Below, piece after piece: positions 1-8,278 of a stretch of 54,660 bases of DNA; the first letter of the stretch is position 1; the number at the start of each line of letters is the position of its first letter. Origin of the DNA: Pyramidobacter sp. C12-8 (GTDB lineage: Bacteria > Synergistota > Synergistia > Synergistales > Dethiosulfovibrionaceae); assembly GCF_002007215.1 (NCBI RefSeq), contig NZ_MUHX01000017.1, positions 1 through 54,660 of the forward strand, given 5' to 3'. The notes under the pieces are model-generated. The model was given only the letters and a program-made list of their open reading frames with translations. It had not been told where the DNA came from and searched no databases. The position numbers were made by a program, and so were the translations under genes.

Positions 1-488
1 CGCCCGTTCCCCCTGCCAAACCATTCAAACGACGTGGCGTCAGTCTGCCACAACATCCCCGCGGCCACCTTCCGCGGTCGGGAACGGTGAAGCTTCGGCC
101 GCCGCCGCACACTCTTCTTGCTCCTGATCCCCTCGTCCTTCAGAATGCGGACGACACTCGAACGACTGATCCCGATCCCCTCCCGTTCGTTCAGGCATTC
201 CGCAAAGTGAGAGAAGTTGAAATCGTAATAGACCTCCTCATACGCCTTCAGCACCGACTCCCGAACCTCATCTCCGATCCTGCGCCGAGACGTTCTGCCG
301 CGGTTGCCGTGAACAAGCCCCGCCGCCCCTTGAGCGACGAACCTCTTCTTGATCCTGATGATTTGCCGTTGACAGAGCCCCAGCTTTTCCGCCGCCTCCC
401 TGTTCGTCATGCGTCCGTCGACAAGCGCTCCGATAATCCTGATACGATCCAGTTCCTTTTGTGACAATGTCATTCGCTCCTGTTTCAT
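1..488 (-). CDS. Transposase, ISNCY-type, N-terminal part (cut by window edge)
   Basis: This minus-strand frame is open from the window edge to an ATG at 488; a second ATG 15 bases in (MTLSQKEL) is the alternative start. The visible 162 residues hold a helix-turn-helix (MTNREAAEKLGLCQRQIIRI), a basic stretch (GNRGRTSRRRIG), a second helical segment and then WQTDATSFEWFG. The aspartate there is probably the first acidic residue of an RNase H-like (rve) catalytic core. HTH plus QTDATSFEWF matches my recollection of the ISNCY (IS1202-like) transposases. The rest of the catalytic domain lies outside the window, so intactness cannot be judged. The terminal inverted repeat of the element probably lies between 489 and about 560, but I could not define it from one end. 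Confidence 0.8.
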   Translation of the reverse strand, partial: MKQERMTLSQKELDRIRIIGALVDGRMTNREAAEKLGLCQRQIIRIKKRFVAQGAAGLVHGNRGRTSRRRIGDEVRESVLKAYEEVYYDFNFSHFAECLNEREGIGISRSSVVRILKDEGIRSKKSVRRRPKLHRSRPRKVAAGMLWQTDATSFEWFGRGNG

Positions 489-683
489 GAACGGTATTAT
501 CTCAGAGTGACATTTTCTTGGAACAGTTATGGGGGACTTTATCACTGAACAACGACACAGATTCCGGCGGATGGTTGAATTCTGAATCGGGTTTTGATAA
601 ACTGAAAGCAAATATATAAGAGTATATATGGAAGCTTATAGGCTCAGAATGTTCCTTCTCTAAAAATAAAAACAGGAGAAACA

Positions 684-1982
684 GTGATGTACCAATTCAG
701 AGACCCGATCCATGGTTTTATTGACATTTCCGACGATGAACTGAAAATTATAGATTCCGCTCCTTTTCAGCGTCTCCGAAACATACGCCAGTTGGCGACC
801 ACGTATTTGGTATATCATGGAGCCGAACATTCCCGTTTTGGACATTCTATCGGCGTGATGCACCTGACTTCGCGAGTTTTCGATTCCGTGACGCGAAAAG
901 TGCCGAATCTCTTTTCTGACGACGAAGAGGAAAACGCACATAAAACAGCATGGTACCGTCAGTTGCTGCGGCTTATCGGCTTGACCCACGATTTGGGGCA
1001 CGCACCCTTTTCTCACGTATCGGAAGAGCTGTTCGAGCCCGGCAAGGAGCATGAGGATTTTACAAAGCTTGTGATCTGTGGGACGGAAATTTCGGGGTAC
1101 ATCCGCGAGATCGGCGCGAAATTCAAAAAGCAGCACGGTGACCGTTATGATATAACACCGGAACTTGTGTGGATGATCTACGAGGGAAAAGATATTCTGA
1201 ACGAAGAATTCATTGTTCCGGATTTCTTTTTTTTGAAAAATTTCATGGACGGCGAACTCGATTGTGACAAGATGGATTACCTGCTGCGCGACTCTTTGTA
1301 TTGCGGCGTTACGTACGGCACTTACGATCTGGACAGGTTCATATCGACCCTGACGGCGTATAAACAGAATAATCAGCTTCAGCTCGCCATCGAAAGGGGC
1401 GGCGTTCAGGCTCTTGAAGAATTTATACTCGCCAGGTATTTCATGTTTATCCAGGTTTATTTCCATAAGACGCGCCGTTATTTGGACAAGGTTCTTGTTA
1501 AGAGTTTGAAAGCTGTCTTGCCGGGAGGAAAATATCCCGACGACGTTTCAGAATACCTGAGATGGAATGACGCGCGAATACTCGATCTGATTGCGAGATC
1601 GGAAGATAGCGACGTCGTGCCCTTTAAGAACCGGGGGATCATGACCTGTGTATTTGAATCCAAAACCCATGCCGACCAGGTCGATAAACAGAACACAAAG
1701 CTGATCTTTAATCAGCTAAAAAGGAAGTACGGCGGTCGCGTGCTCTATGACAGCGTCGATAAAGCGGCGCACAGACTAGCGCCGGCACTATTGGCCCCAC
1801 AGGATGACAGCGGTAGGGGAATCATGATCCTTGACGAGGGGACGGGAGATGTCAAAAACATTATGGAGGAGTCCATTATTTGGGAGTCCATTGTAAAACC
1901 GATCAGCATCAATCGGATCTATGCAGATAAAAATATAGCTGCTGAGGTTAGGAAGGAAATACAAAAGATTCGAAGCGAGTAA
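684..1982 (+). CDS. HD-domain phosphohydrolase (YwfO-like, predicted dNTPase)
   Basis: A 432-residue soluble protein of the HD superfamily. The N-terminus FRDPIHGFIDI is the usual opening of YwfO/SAMHD1-like triphosphohydrolases. Metal ligands are visible: H54 in EHSRFGHSIGV, H102-D103 in LTHDLGHAPFSH, and an aspartate in the later DKMDYLLRDS motif. Length matches Bacillus YwfO (about 433 residues). Homologues such as Enterococcus EF1143 hydrolyse dNTPs; that activity is inferred here. The start is one of two adjacent ATGs (684 or 687) behind AACAGGAGA. An AT-rich promoter-like stretch (TTGATA at 594, TATAAG near 615) lies upstream. The gene is followed after 24 bases by a YwgA-like gene and is preceded by an insertion sequence end. 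Confidence 0.88.
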   Translation: MMYQFRDPIHGFIDISDDELKIIDSAPFQRLRNIRQLATTYLVYHGAEHSRFGHSIGVMHLTSRVFDSVTRKVPNLFSDDEEENAHKTAWYRQLLRLIGLTHDLGHAPFSHVSEELFEPGKEHEDFTKLVICGTEISGYIREIGAKFKKQHGDRYDITPELVWMIYEGKDILNEEFIVPDFFFLKNFMDGELDCDKMDYLLRDSLYCGVTYGTYDLDRFISTLTAYKQNNQLQLAIERGGVQALEEFILARYFMFIQVYFHKTRRYLDKVLVKSLKAVLPGGKYPDDVSEYLRWNDARILDLIARSEDSDVVPFKNRGIMTCVFESKTHADQVDKQNTKLIFNQLKRKYGGRVLYDSVDKAAHRLAPALLAPQDDSGRGIMILDEGTGDVKNIMEESIIWESIVKPISINRIYADKNIAAEVRKEIQKIRSE

Positions 1983-2006
1983 ATAATGTGAAATGGAGGG
2001 GAGCCC

Positions 2007-2501
2007 ATGGTTAACGAAGCGGCTGTCGTAAAAATCATCGACAGGATTTCTTGTAAGAGCGAGAATCCCTGCAAAAAAAAGCTCCAGAAAATCGTATTCC
2101 TTGTTGAAATGAAAGGAATAGATGTCGGCTGTGATTACGGCATTCATTTCTATGGGCCTTACAGTGCGGATCTCGATTTTGCGGTCAGGGAACTGAGCGA
2201 TGAAGGTATTTTGAAGATCGACTATACGCCGACAGAGCACCGGATTTCCGTGAGAAAGAGTTCATTTGGCAACGACTATAACGATGAAACCGTTAACGAA
2301 ATCGTCGACGAGTTTGCTAAAGAAACGCCCAGCAGGCTTGAACTGATCGCAACGGCGCTTTATGTTTACCTTCAGGTACATAAAAATCCTCAAAAGATCT
2401 CGGCCGGCGTCAAAAAGATCAAGGGGAGCAAATATTCTGACGAGGAGATTGACGCCGCGATTGAACGGCTGAAATCCACGGGTTATATTACTGCGGCGTG
2501 A
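2007..2501 (+). CDS. YwgA-like protein, partner of the HD phosphohydrolase
   Basis: A 164-residue soluble protein starting at ATG 2007 behind GGAGGGGAG. The segment KKKLQKIVFLVEM, then HFYGPYSADLDFAVREL, resembles Bacillus YwgA and, more distantly, the Panacea/SocA (DUF4065) fold, in which KLQK...YGPYS is typical. The C-terminal third looks like a winged-helix-type segment (SDEEIDAAIERLKSTGYI). In Bacillus subtilis ywgA lies directly next to ywfO, and the same order occurs here with a 24-base gap, so the two products probably act together. Panacea-type proteins often serve as antitoxins or adaptors; that role is only a suggestion here. No terminator with a U-tract was seen after it. Confidence 0.7.
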   Translation: MVNEAAVVKIIDRISCKSENPCKKKLQKIVFLVEMKGIDVGCDYGIHFYGPYSADLDFAVRELSDEGILKIDYTPTEHRISVRKSSFGNDYNDETVNEIVDEFAKETPSRLELIATALYVYLQVHKNPQKISAGVKKIKGSKYSDEEIDAAIERLKSTGYITAA

Positions 2502-2594
2502 GAGGAAAAATACGCCGTCGGCGCAGTTTCGTTCCGGAGTGGCTGACGAAACCGAGCCGACGTTTTTTTGCGCCGGGCGGAAAAAAAGAGGCGC

Positions 2595-2631
2595 TTGACA
2601 GATCAAAAAAATAGAATTAGAATAATTCTAG
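2595..2631 (+). promoter_or_regulatory. perR promoter with overlapping Per-box-like palindrome
   Basis: TTGACA at 2595-2600 is followed by a 17-base spacer and TAGAAT at 2618-2623. The -10 element lies inside a palindrome, TAGAAT-A-ATTCTA (2618-2630), which fits the 7-1-7 architecture of Per/Fur boxes (TTATAATNATTATAA type) with flanking bases T and G. A bound repressor would cover the -10 element, so autoregulation of the downstream regulator is likely. The motif was read directly; binding is inferred. Confidence 0.7.
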
Positions 2632-2646
2632 AAAAGAGGCGAGGCC

Positions 2647-3024
2647 ATGACAAAATACGCTCGGGGAATTCTCGACATCGTGAACGCTTCGCGCAGCCAC
2701 CTGACGGCGGAACAGATTTTCTGGGAGCTGAAAAAGACGCAGCCGAAGGTCGTTCTGGCGACGGTGTACAACAATCTCAACGCGCTCTGCGCGCAAAAGC
2801 TGATCCGCCGCGTTCACGTCGAGGGGTCGCCAGAGCGTTACGACCGGATCGAGAAGCACGATCATCTGATCTGCCAGAAATGCGGCAAGCTGGCGGACGT
2901 GACGCTGGCCGACCTGACCGGGGGGCTGGAAGAGCAGCTGGGGGAACGTGTCACGTCCTATGACCTCAAAGTCTTTTACGTCTGCCCCGAATGCCGCCGC
3001 AAGGCGGAGGGGACGGCGCCGTAA
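2647..3024 (+). CDS. perR: Fur-family peroxide regulator, PerR type
   Basis: A 125-residue Fur-family repressor, short at the N-terminus compared with the usual 140-150 residues but complete in its domains. Residues 1-65 form the winged helix ([26 protein letters not shown] is the recognition helix). The C-terminal half is the metal-binding dimerisation domain: [17 protein letters not shown] and a later CPECRRK, giving the two CxxC pairs of the structural zinc site. The aspartate in RYDRI aligns with Asp85 of Bacillus PerR, where Fur has glutamate, favouring a peroxide sensor. The ATG at 2647 follows AAGAGGCGAGG. Rubrerythrin directly downstream supports a role in the oxidative stress response of an anaerobe. 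Confidence 0.85.
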   Translation: MTKYARGILDIVNASRSHLTAEQIFWELKKTQPKVVLATVYNNLNALCAQKLIRRVHVEGSPERYDRIEKHDHLICQKCGKLADVTLADLTGGLEEQLGERVTSYDLKVFYVCPECRRKAEGTAP

Positions 3025-3073
3025 GCGCGTGTGTGGGAAGGCTGGCGGTCCTGCCGGCAGCCAGGGGGAAATT

Positions 3074-3099
3074 TTCCTCCGTCCGGGGGGACGGAGGAA
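3074..3099 (+). other. Hairpin between perR and rubrerythrin
   Basis: A perfect 11-bp inverted repeat (TTCCTCCGTCC / GGACGGAGGAA) with a GGGG loop lies in the 110-base gap. No T-run follows directly, so it may be a processing or mRNA stability element rather than a terminator. Confidence 0.5.
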
Positions 3100-3134
3100 G
3101 ACATGTTTTGAAAAGATCAGGGGGATCATTGGAA

Positions 3135-3677
3135 ATGGCGCAGAACAAGTATGAAGGCACCCAGACGCTCAAGAACCTGCAGGCGGCGTTCGCCGGCGAA
3201 TCGCAGGCGCGCAACAAGTACACCTATTTCGCCTCGGTCGCCAGGAAGGAAGGTTACGAGCAGATCTCGGCGCTGTTCCAGAAGACGGCCGACAACGAGA
3301 AGGAGCACGCCAAGATGTGGTTCAAGGAGCTGGACGGCATCGGCGACACCAAGGCCAATCTGGCCGCGGCCGCCGCGGGGGAGAACTACGAGTGGACCGA
3401 CATGTACGACGGCTTCGCCAAGACCGCGGAGGAAGAGGGGTTCCCCGCGCTGGCCGCCAAGTTCCGCCTTGTCGCCGCCATCGAAAAGCATCACGAGGAG
3501 CGCTACCGCGCCCTGCTCAAGAACGTGGAAAGCGGCGAGGTCTTCCAGAGGGGGGAAGTGAAGATCTGGGAGTGCCGCAACTGCGGCCACATCGTCGTCG
3601 GCGTCAAGGCGCCCGCCGTGTGCCCCGCCTGCGCCCATCCGCAGAGCTACTTCGAGATCCACGCCGAGAACTACTAG
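3135..3677 (+). CDS. rbr: Rubrerythrin
   Basis: A 180-residue cytoplasmic non-haem iron peroxidase that reduces hydrogen peroxide in anaerobes, using electrons from rubredoxin or NADH. The N-terminal four-helix ferritin-like domain (about 1-140) carries diiron ligands in [20 protein letters not shown] and a third helix pair ending in [10 protein letters not shown]. The C-terminal rubredoxin-like domain shows CRNCGH and CPACAH. The longer frame runs further 5', but the family begins at [15 protein letters not shown], so ATG 3135 is chosen; its ribosome site is weak (GGGGGAT). It sits behind the PerR-type regulator, with an intergenic hairpin between them, and is probably in its regulon. A strong terminator follows. 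Confidence 0.95.
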   Translation: MAQNKYEGTQTLKNLQAAFAGESQARNKYTYFASVARKEGYEQISALFQKTADNEKEHAKMWFKELDGIGDTKANLAAAAAGENYEWTDMYDGFAKTAEEEGFPALAAKFRLVAAIEKHHEERYRALLKNVESGEVFQRGEVKIWECRNCGHIVVGVKAPAVCPACAHPQSYFEIHAENY

Positions 3678-3695
3678 GGAAAAGGCGGAAAAGTG

Positions 3696-3749
3696 AAAAC
3701 GGCCGGAAGCTGACGAACGCCCATTCGTCGGCTTCCGGCCGTTTTTTGT
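3696..3749. terminator. Bidirectional terminator between rbr and comB-like gene
   Basis: A long GC-rich stem (AACGGCCGGAAGC...GCTTCCGGCCGTT, extended by TGACGAA/TTCGTC) is flanked by AAAA on the left and TTTTTTG on the right. It can therefore end the plus-strand rubrerythrin mRNA and the convergent minus-strand mRNA. Confidence 0.85.
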
Positions 3750-3770
3750 TCCGCGTGGAACGCGGGTGTT

Positions 3771-4466
3771 TCAGCACGCGAGCGCGCTCATGCGGAACAG
3801 CCCGTCGCCGAGGCGCTGCGCGCGGATCACGAAGTCGAAGCGGTCCGCGTCGACGCACATCCAGAAGTCGTCCTCGGGGAACACGTCCTGCCGGGCGGGA
3901 TCGAAGAACTTCCGCCCCTCCGGGTCGGCGCGCACGGCGGCCAGTTCGCGTTCCATGTCCAGCGTTTCCCCCCTGAGCCGCGCCGCGATGCAGCGCGCGC
4001 ACAGGCGGTCTTCCGGCGTGCCGGAGACGCCCGCCAGGCCCATCGCCACCAGCGACACCCGCTCGGGATCGCGGCTGCGGATATAGCGCGCCGTGGCCGC
4101 GGCGTTGACGAGGCTGCCGGCCACGATCTCGGCCGCGCCGGAAGCGGCCGCCAGCCCCTGCGTGCCGGCGCTGGTGGTGTGGATCACGGTCTTTCCGCGA
4201 AAATCCGCGCCGCGCGTCTGCGACGGCGAGTTGCCGAAGTCGAACCCCGGCAGGATCGCGCCGCCGCGCTCGCCGATCAGCACGGCGCCGGGATGTTCTG
4301 CTTTGAGGCGCCGGGCTTCGGATTCCGCGCCGACGGCGAAGATCGACGCCGCGCCGCGCGCGAACAGCCAGGCTTCCAGCGAAAAAGCGCGGAACACGTC
4401 GATGACGACCGTCAGCCCGCGGGCCCGCCGCGCGCCGTCGAGCAGTTCGAGAATTTGTATGTCCAT
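3771..4466 (-). CDS. ComB-like 2-phosphosulfolactate phosphatase family protein
   Basis: A 231-residue protein of the ComB family, whose founding member dephosphorylates 2-phosphosulfolactate in coenzyme M synthesis; many bacterial homologues have unproven substrates. Recognisable segments are TVVIDVFRAFSLEA, IGERGGAILPGFDFGNSP, HTTSAGTQGL and GTPEDRLCARC, in the family order. The open frame extends 63 codons further upstream, but that part is arginine-rich and unlike the family. The ATG at 4466 (MDIQILELLDG) behind GGGGGATCC is chosen. Nothing else for coenzyme M or sulfonate metabolism was seen nearby, so the substrate is open. It is convergent with rubrerythrin and divergent from the PucR-type regulator. 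Confidence 0.8.
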   Translation of the reverse strand: MDIQILELLDGARRARGLTVVIDVFRAFSLEAWLFARGAASIFAVGAESEARRLKAEHPGAVLIGERGGAILPGFDFGNSPSQTRGADFRGKTVIHTTSAGTQGLAAASGAAEIVAGSLVNAAATARYIRSRDPERVSLVAMGLAGVSGTPEDRLCARCIAARLRGETLDMERELAAVRADPEGRKFFDPARQDVFPEDDFWMCVDADRFDFVIRAQRLGDGLFRMSALAC

Positions 4467-4749
4467 CGGATCCCCCGCTTTCGTGGGATTGCGCCGCGTG
4501 AATCTCTTCCGGGAGCGCTTCCCGTCCATTATATGATGAACGGCGCCGTCTGGGAATGGGGCTTTTGGGACGGGCGACGTACTCCGCGCCGAAAACCGTC
4601 CGGCGAAAACGCGGGCCGCCGCGTTTCTCGCTCTGGAGTAACGGCGCTGCGGCATAAAAACGGGGCAGGGCCTTTCAATTTCGTTGTTTTTTTGTATGAT
4701 GATGCTGAGACGCGGGCGAATTTGCCTTCAAGGAAAGGGGGAACATCAT

Positions 4750-6333
4750 GTGAAAACGCTTGGAGCTCCGCAGGCGGTGACGGTGCGGCAGATCGCGCGG
4801 CTGCACAATTTCAAGAAATACACGCGCCTTGTCGCCGGCGAGAAAGGGCTCGACCGCACGGTAGCATATACCACTGTCTGGGAATCGCCGGAACTGGCGA
4901 GCCGCCTCGAAGGGCAGGAGTTTGTCTTCAGCGTGGGCTATTTGGCGCGAACCAATCCGCCTCTGGCGCTGGAAGGTTTTCGGGCGTTGACGAACGTTGT
5001 ATCGGCGATGGGGTTCAAACTCGGGCCGCATATCGACAAAATCCCCGCTGAGTTCATCAAGATCGCCGACGAGAAAAACGTCCCTCTGTTCGAGATTCGC
5101 GCAGACTGTCAGTTCAGGTGGCTCATCCAGTCCATCATGGCCGAGATCAATCTCTACCAGGCCAGCGTTTTGATGGAGGTGAACCAGTATTTTCACGACC
5201 TCTACGAACTGGCGATGAAAGACAGCCGGGATTCCGTCCTTTTGTCGCAGCTCTCCGAGCGGATTCGCGCGCTCTGCTTTCTTCTTCCTCCCGACTTGCA
5301 GGGGCCCATATGGCCGCAAAAACGGCAGATCGGGCGAGCTGAAAACACGCTTTTGCAGGGAGCGCACGAAGTCTTTCGCAAGGCCTGCGTGACGCAGGGA
5401 GAGTTTCATGAACCTCCGTGGCATATCTTCCCGCTGACAGGCAAGAACTATTGTCTTGGTTATCTGGTCGTGCATCATAAGCCGGCTCTGGGCGACAAGG
5501 AACGTTTGATGATCCAACAGCTGCAGATGAGACTGACGATGAAGTGGAACGAGCGCTTCGAGGATACGCGCCGGACGCTGATGAGCCTGTGGAACAGCCT
5601 GCTCTACAATCCCAAAGATAAAAGAGAGTTCATCAGCCATACGCTGGAACGTTGCGGACTGGACGCCGAACAAGCGTTCCGCGTGCTGGTGTTCTCGGCC
5701 CGTCCGGGACTGGACGAGGCGTTTCGGCGGGGAGCGCAGTTTACCATGGGGAGCCTTGGACGTCTGATCCCGCATAAGATATTGCTCTGGGTGACCCCAT
5801 CGGAATGCGTGCTGCTGTGTTCGTCGACCGGCGGGCAGAAACTGCCTCAGTATATGATCAAGGCCAAAGAACTGCTGGCCCCCGATCCATCGGCCGTTTT
5901 ATCGGTCGGACCGTCGGTAAGGAGGATCGAAGAGATCCGCGACAGCTACCGTATGGCGAAAAACTGTTTCCGCGCGGTCTGCAGCCGATATGACAGGCCG
6001 GAATCGCTCCTTTGCTGTGACGATTGGCTCTTCGAACTGTCCCAGATCGAAGGGGCGGATACGCTGGAGAGCCGCCTGCTCGTGAAGAAAGTTCTTGATC
6101 CTCTGCTTCGGTATGACCGCGACCACGGCAATACCGCTTTTCAGGATACGTTGAGGGCAATGAACCGAACGGAGAACCTCAGCGAGGCTGCAGGGGTTCT
6201 TCACGTGCATGAAAACACGCTTCGTTACCGCGTGCAGCGCATGAAGGATTTGACGGGGCTCGATTTGTTCCGCTACAGAGACCGGGCGATGCTGGCCCGC
6301 GCGCTGTTCTGTTTTGAAATGAGCCGAGAATGA
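4750..6333 (+). CDS. PucR-family transcriptional regulator
   Basis: A 527-residue activator-type regulator. The N-terminal PucR domain (about 1-125: VTVRQIARLHNFKKYTRLVAG, DRTVAYTTVWESPE, then GFKLGPHIDKIPAEFIKIAD) is the ligand-sensing module of purine, amino-acid and GABA catabolic regulators. A central GGDEF-like/linker region follows. The C-terminal helix-turn-helix (LSEAAGVLHVHENTLRYRVQ) is the typical PucR/CdaR DNA-binding end. The GTG at 4750 is preferred: AAGGAAAGGGGGA lies nine bases upstream, and in-frame codons before it lack a ribosome site. It precedes the aminotransferase/TRAP/CoA-transferase island on the same strand and probably controls it in response to the imported substrate. 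A terminator follows, so the gene has its own transcript. Confidence 0.9.
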   Translation: MKTLGAPQAVTVRQIARLHNFKKYTRLVAGEKGLDRTVAYTTVWESPELASRLEGQEFVFSVGYLARTNPPLALEGFRALTNVVSAMGFKLGPHIDKIPAEFIKIADEKNVPLFEIRADCQFRWLIQSIMAEINLYQASVLMEVNQYFHDLYELAMKDSRDSVLLSQLSERIRALCFLLPPDLQGPIWPQKRQIGRAENTLLQGAHEVFRKACVTQGEFHEPPWHIFPLTGKNYCLGYLVVHHKPALGDKERLMIQQLQMRLTMKWNERFEDTRRTLMSLWNSLLYNPKDKREFISHTLERCGLDAEQAFRVLVFSARPGLDEAFRRGAQFTMGSLGRLIPHKILLWVTPSECVLLCSSTGGQKLPQYMIKAKELLAPDPSAVLSVGPSVRRIEEIRDSYRMAKNCFRAVCSRYDRPESLLCCDDWLFELSQIEGADTLESRLLVKKVLDPLLRYDRDHGNTAFQDTLRAMNRTENLSEAAGVLHVHENTLRYRVQRMKDLTGLDLFRYRDRAMLARALFCFEMSRE

Positions 6334-6437
6334 CCGACGTTCATTTCAGACGATGAAGACAGCCTTTGAAAACAGGAGAGATTACTTTCATTTTTTTACC
6401 TATGATGTGCGTCTGGTATTCTTGAGATGGTAATTAA

Positions 6438-6478
6438 AGAGGTCACTTCGGTTTATTCTCGAAGTGACCTCTTGTTGT
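6438..6478 (+). terminator. Terminator downstream of the pucR-like gene
   Basis: A perfect 13-bp inverted repeat (AGAGGTCACTTCG / CGAAGTGACCTCT) with a 9-base loop is followed by TGTTGTTTTC. Confidence 0.85.
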
Positions 6479-6896
6479 TTTCTACAAAATTTGTTTATTA
6501 TTTCTGTTTGTTTGAATAAAGACTGCAGTTGTGTTTTCTATTAATATTAAACCAGCTATCTAAGTAATGAAATGAGTATGGGTCATGTAGAAAGAAAGCG
6601 GTAAGCGTACCATAAAATTGTTTGTGGCTCTGCTTTGAGTATCTTGGAGAGAGAAAATGTTTGTCGGTTTTGTTGATTAAATATGAATTATAGTATTATT
6701 TGTAGCGCCAAGAAGTCTCTCTCGCTAAATGGCTGATTTCCCGATGACGATGAACAGCGAAGCTTTTGGTTTTGAAGGATGTCACGAGGTGTGAAAGAAC
6801 TCTCAAACGAGAGGCGAGTTTGTCCTGCATCACCATAAAGCGCATTCTTTGCAGGGGGCCATAAATCATAAGTCTTGGAAAGGAGTTGGAGCGAAG
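6479..6896 (+). other. AT-rich intergenic leader before the aminotransferase
   Basis: About 420 bases without a supportable gene, clearly richer in A and T than the flanking genes. It must hold the promoter of the aminotransferase transcript. Near 6797-6823 the string AACTCTC...GAGAGGCGAGTT can fold into a short stem, and GGTG/CACC pairs around it could close a larger structure. I recognise no known riboswitch. A PucR-type binding site is expected here but I could not assign one. Confidence 0.4.
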
Positions 6897-8234
6897 ATGA
6901 CTGGCAAGTTGTTTCCGCGGAGTTTTAAGACGGAATATCTCACGGCGGTCCAAGGCGAGGGTATTTATATTTATGACAAGGAAGGAAAGAAATATCTGGA
7001 TGGATGCAGCGGAGCTCTGATCTGCAATTTGGGACACTGCAACGAAGAAGTTATCGAAGCTGTAGTGGCGCAAATGCACAAAATAGAGTTCGCCCACACG
7101 TCACGCTGGCGTCTGGACAGCGTCTCGGAGGCGGCAGAAGAAATGGCTTCGCTGGCACCGGAGGGTATGGAGTATGTGTGGTTTACCTGCGGAGGTTCCG
7201 AGGCTATCGAGGCGGCAGTCAAGCTAGCGCGCCAATACTACATCGAACGGGACGGAGGGTACTCCAGCAAGTCGACGATAATATCTCGGTGGAACGCTTA
7301 TCACGGGAGTACTCTGGGCACTATGGCCATCGGCGGCTCAATTCCCAGGCGGCGCATCTACGCCCCTCTCTTCAAAGAGAATCCCCATATTGTGCCTCAC
7401 TATTGCTACCGCTGTCCTTTCGGTCTGGCGCATCCTTCCTGCGATATGCGCTGTGCCCGTCAGCTCGAGGAGGTCATCAAGCGCGTAGGCCCCGGCAATG
7501 TCATGGCGTTTATTGCTGAGCCTATCGTGGGCTCCTCTGTGGGGGCCTTGGTGCCGCCGGGCGAATATTGGCCTTTGGTGCGCGAGATCTGTACCAAATA
7601 TGACATTTTGCTTATTGCCGACGAAGTGATGACGGGCATGGGACGCACGGGGAAAAATTTCTGCGTCAATCACTGGGGAGTGAAGCCCGACATCATTGCG
7701 ACCGCAAAAGGCATGGCGGCAGGTTACATTCCTACCGGCGGCGTGATTGCCTCGAACTGGATTGCTGAAGAGATCCAGAAAGGTACCGGGGCTTTTACTC
7801 ATGGACACACCTACACGGGTAATCCGTTGAGCGGAGCTGCCACTGCGGCCGTGATCAAGTACATGAAGAAACATAAGCTTGTGGAGAACGTAGCTACATT
7901 GGGGATCAAATTTGGCGAGGGGCTCAAGAAAATTGGCGAAAGCAATCCTATCGTGGGCGATGTCCGCGGCAAAGGTTTCATGTGGGGCTTTGAACTGGTT
8001 CAGGACAAGGCTGCAAAGACGCCGTTTGCAAAGAATGTCGGCGCTGCTAACGTGGCAATGAAAGAATGCCTTGCCCGCGGGCTGGTCATCTATCCCGGCG
8101 GTGGCATGGTCGACTACATTGACGGCGACAATTTCCTGGTAGCTCCGCCGCTGATCACCACGTCAGAGCAGATTGACGAGCTGCTTGAAAAACTTGAAAT
8201 GGGACTTGCGGCCGCCGCAGCGAAGCTGGCATAG
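6897..8234 (+). CDS. Class III PLP aminotransferase
   Basis: A 445-residue fold-type I, class III (omega/subgroup II) aminotransferase that moves an amino group from a terminal or beta/gamma amino compound to a 2-oxoacid. Visible motifs: YLDGCSGALICNLGH, FTCGGSEAIEAAVKLARQY (PLP phosphate binding), AFIAEPIVGSS, LLIADEVMTGMGRTGK (aspartate to the PLP ring nitrogen) and TAKGMAAGYIPTGG with the Schiff-base lysine K271. A cysteine-rich insert (CYRCPFGLAHPSCDMRCA) is present, as in a subset of this family. ATG 6897 follows GGAAAGGAG at 11 bases. Between the PucR regulator and a TAXI/TRAP transporter, it probably acts on the imported compound. The substrate cannot be read from sequence alone; a beta- or gamma-amino acid is a guess from the neighbours. 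Confidence 0.9.
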   Translation: MTGKLFPRSFKTEYLTAVQGEGIYIYDKEGKKYLDGCSGALICNLGHCNEEVIEAVVAQMHKIEFAHTSRWRLDSVSEAAEEMASLAPEGMEYVWFTCGGSEAIEAAVKLARQYYIERDGGYSSKSTIISRWNAYHGSTLGTMAIGGSIPRRRIYAPLFKENPHIVPHYCYRCPFGLAHPSCDMRCARQLEEVIKRVGPGNVMAFIAEPIVGSSVGALVPPGEYWPLVREICTKYDILLIADEVMTGMGRTGKNFCVNHWGVKPDIIATAKGMAAGYIPTGGVIASNWIAEEIQKGTGAFTHGHTYTGNPLSGAATAAVIKYMKKHKLVENVATLGIKFGEGLKKIGESNPIVGDVRGKGFMWGFELVQDKAAKTPFAKNVGAANVAMKECLARGLVIYPGGGMVDYIDGDNFLVAPPLITTSEQIDELLEKLEMGLAAAAAKLA

Positions 8235-8278
8235 CTAAAGTCTTTCCCAGCGCCGAAAGGAATCGGGGAAGATGTCTT

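Noticed and set aside
2568-2963. Plus-strand frame overlapping perR in another phase
   Set aside because: Extremely Arg/Asp-rich product and no homology; it is a shadow of perR.
3747-3762. Second parS-like site TGTTCCGCGTGGAACG
   Set aside because: It deviates in the central CACGTG (CGCGTG) and at the last base, and the GTTCC/GGAAC arms are short. Kept only as a remark beside the perfect candidate at 29557.
4467-4655. 63-residue N-terminal extension of the ComB-like protein
   Set aside because: Arginine-rich, no family similarity and no ribosome site, whereas ATG 4466 has one.
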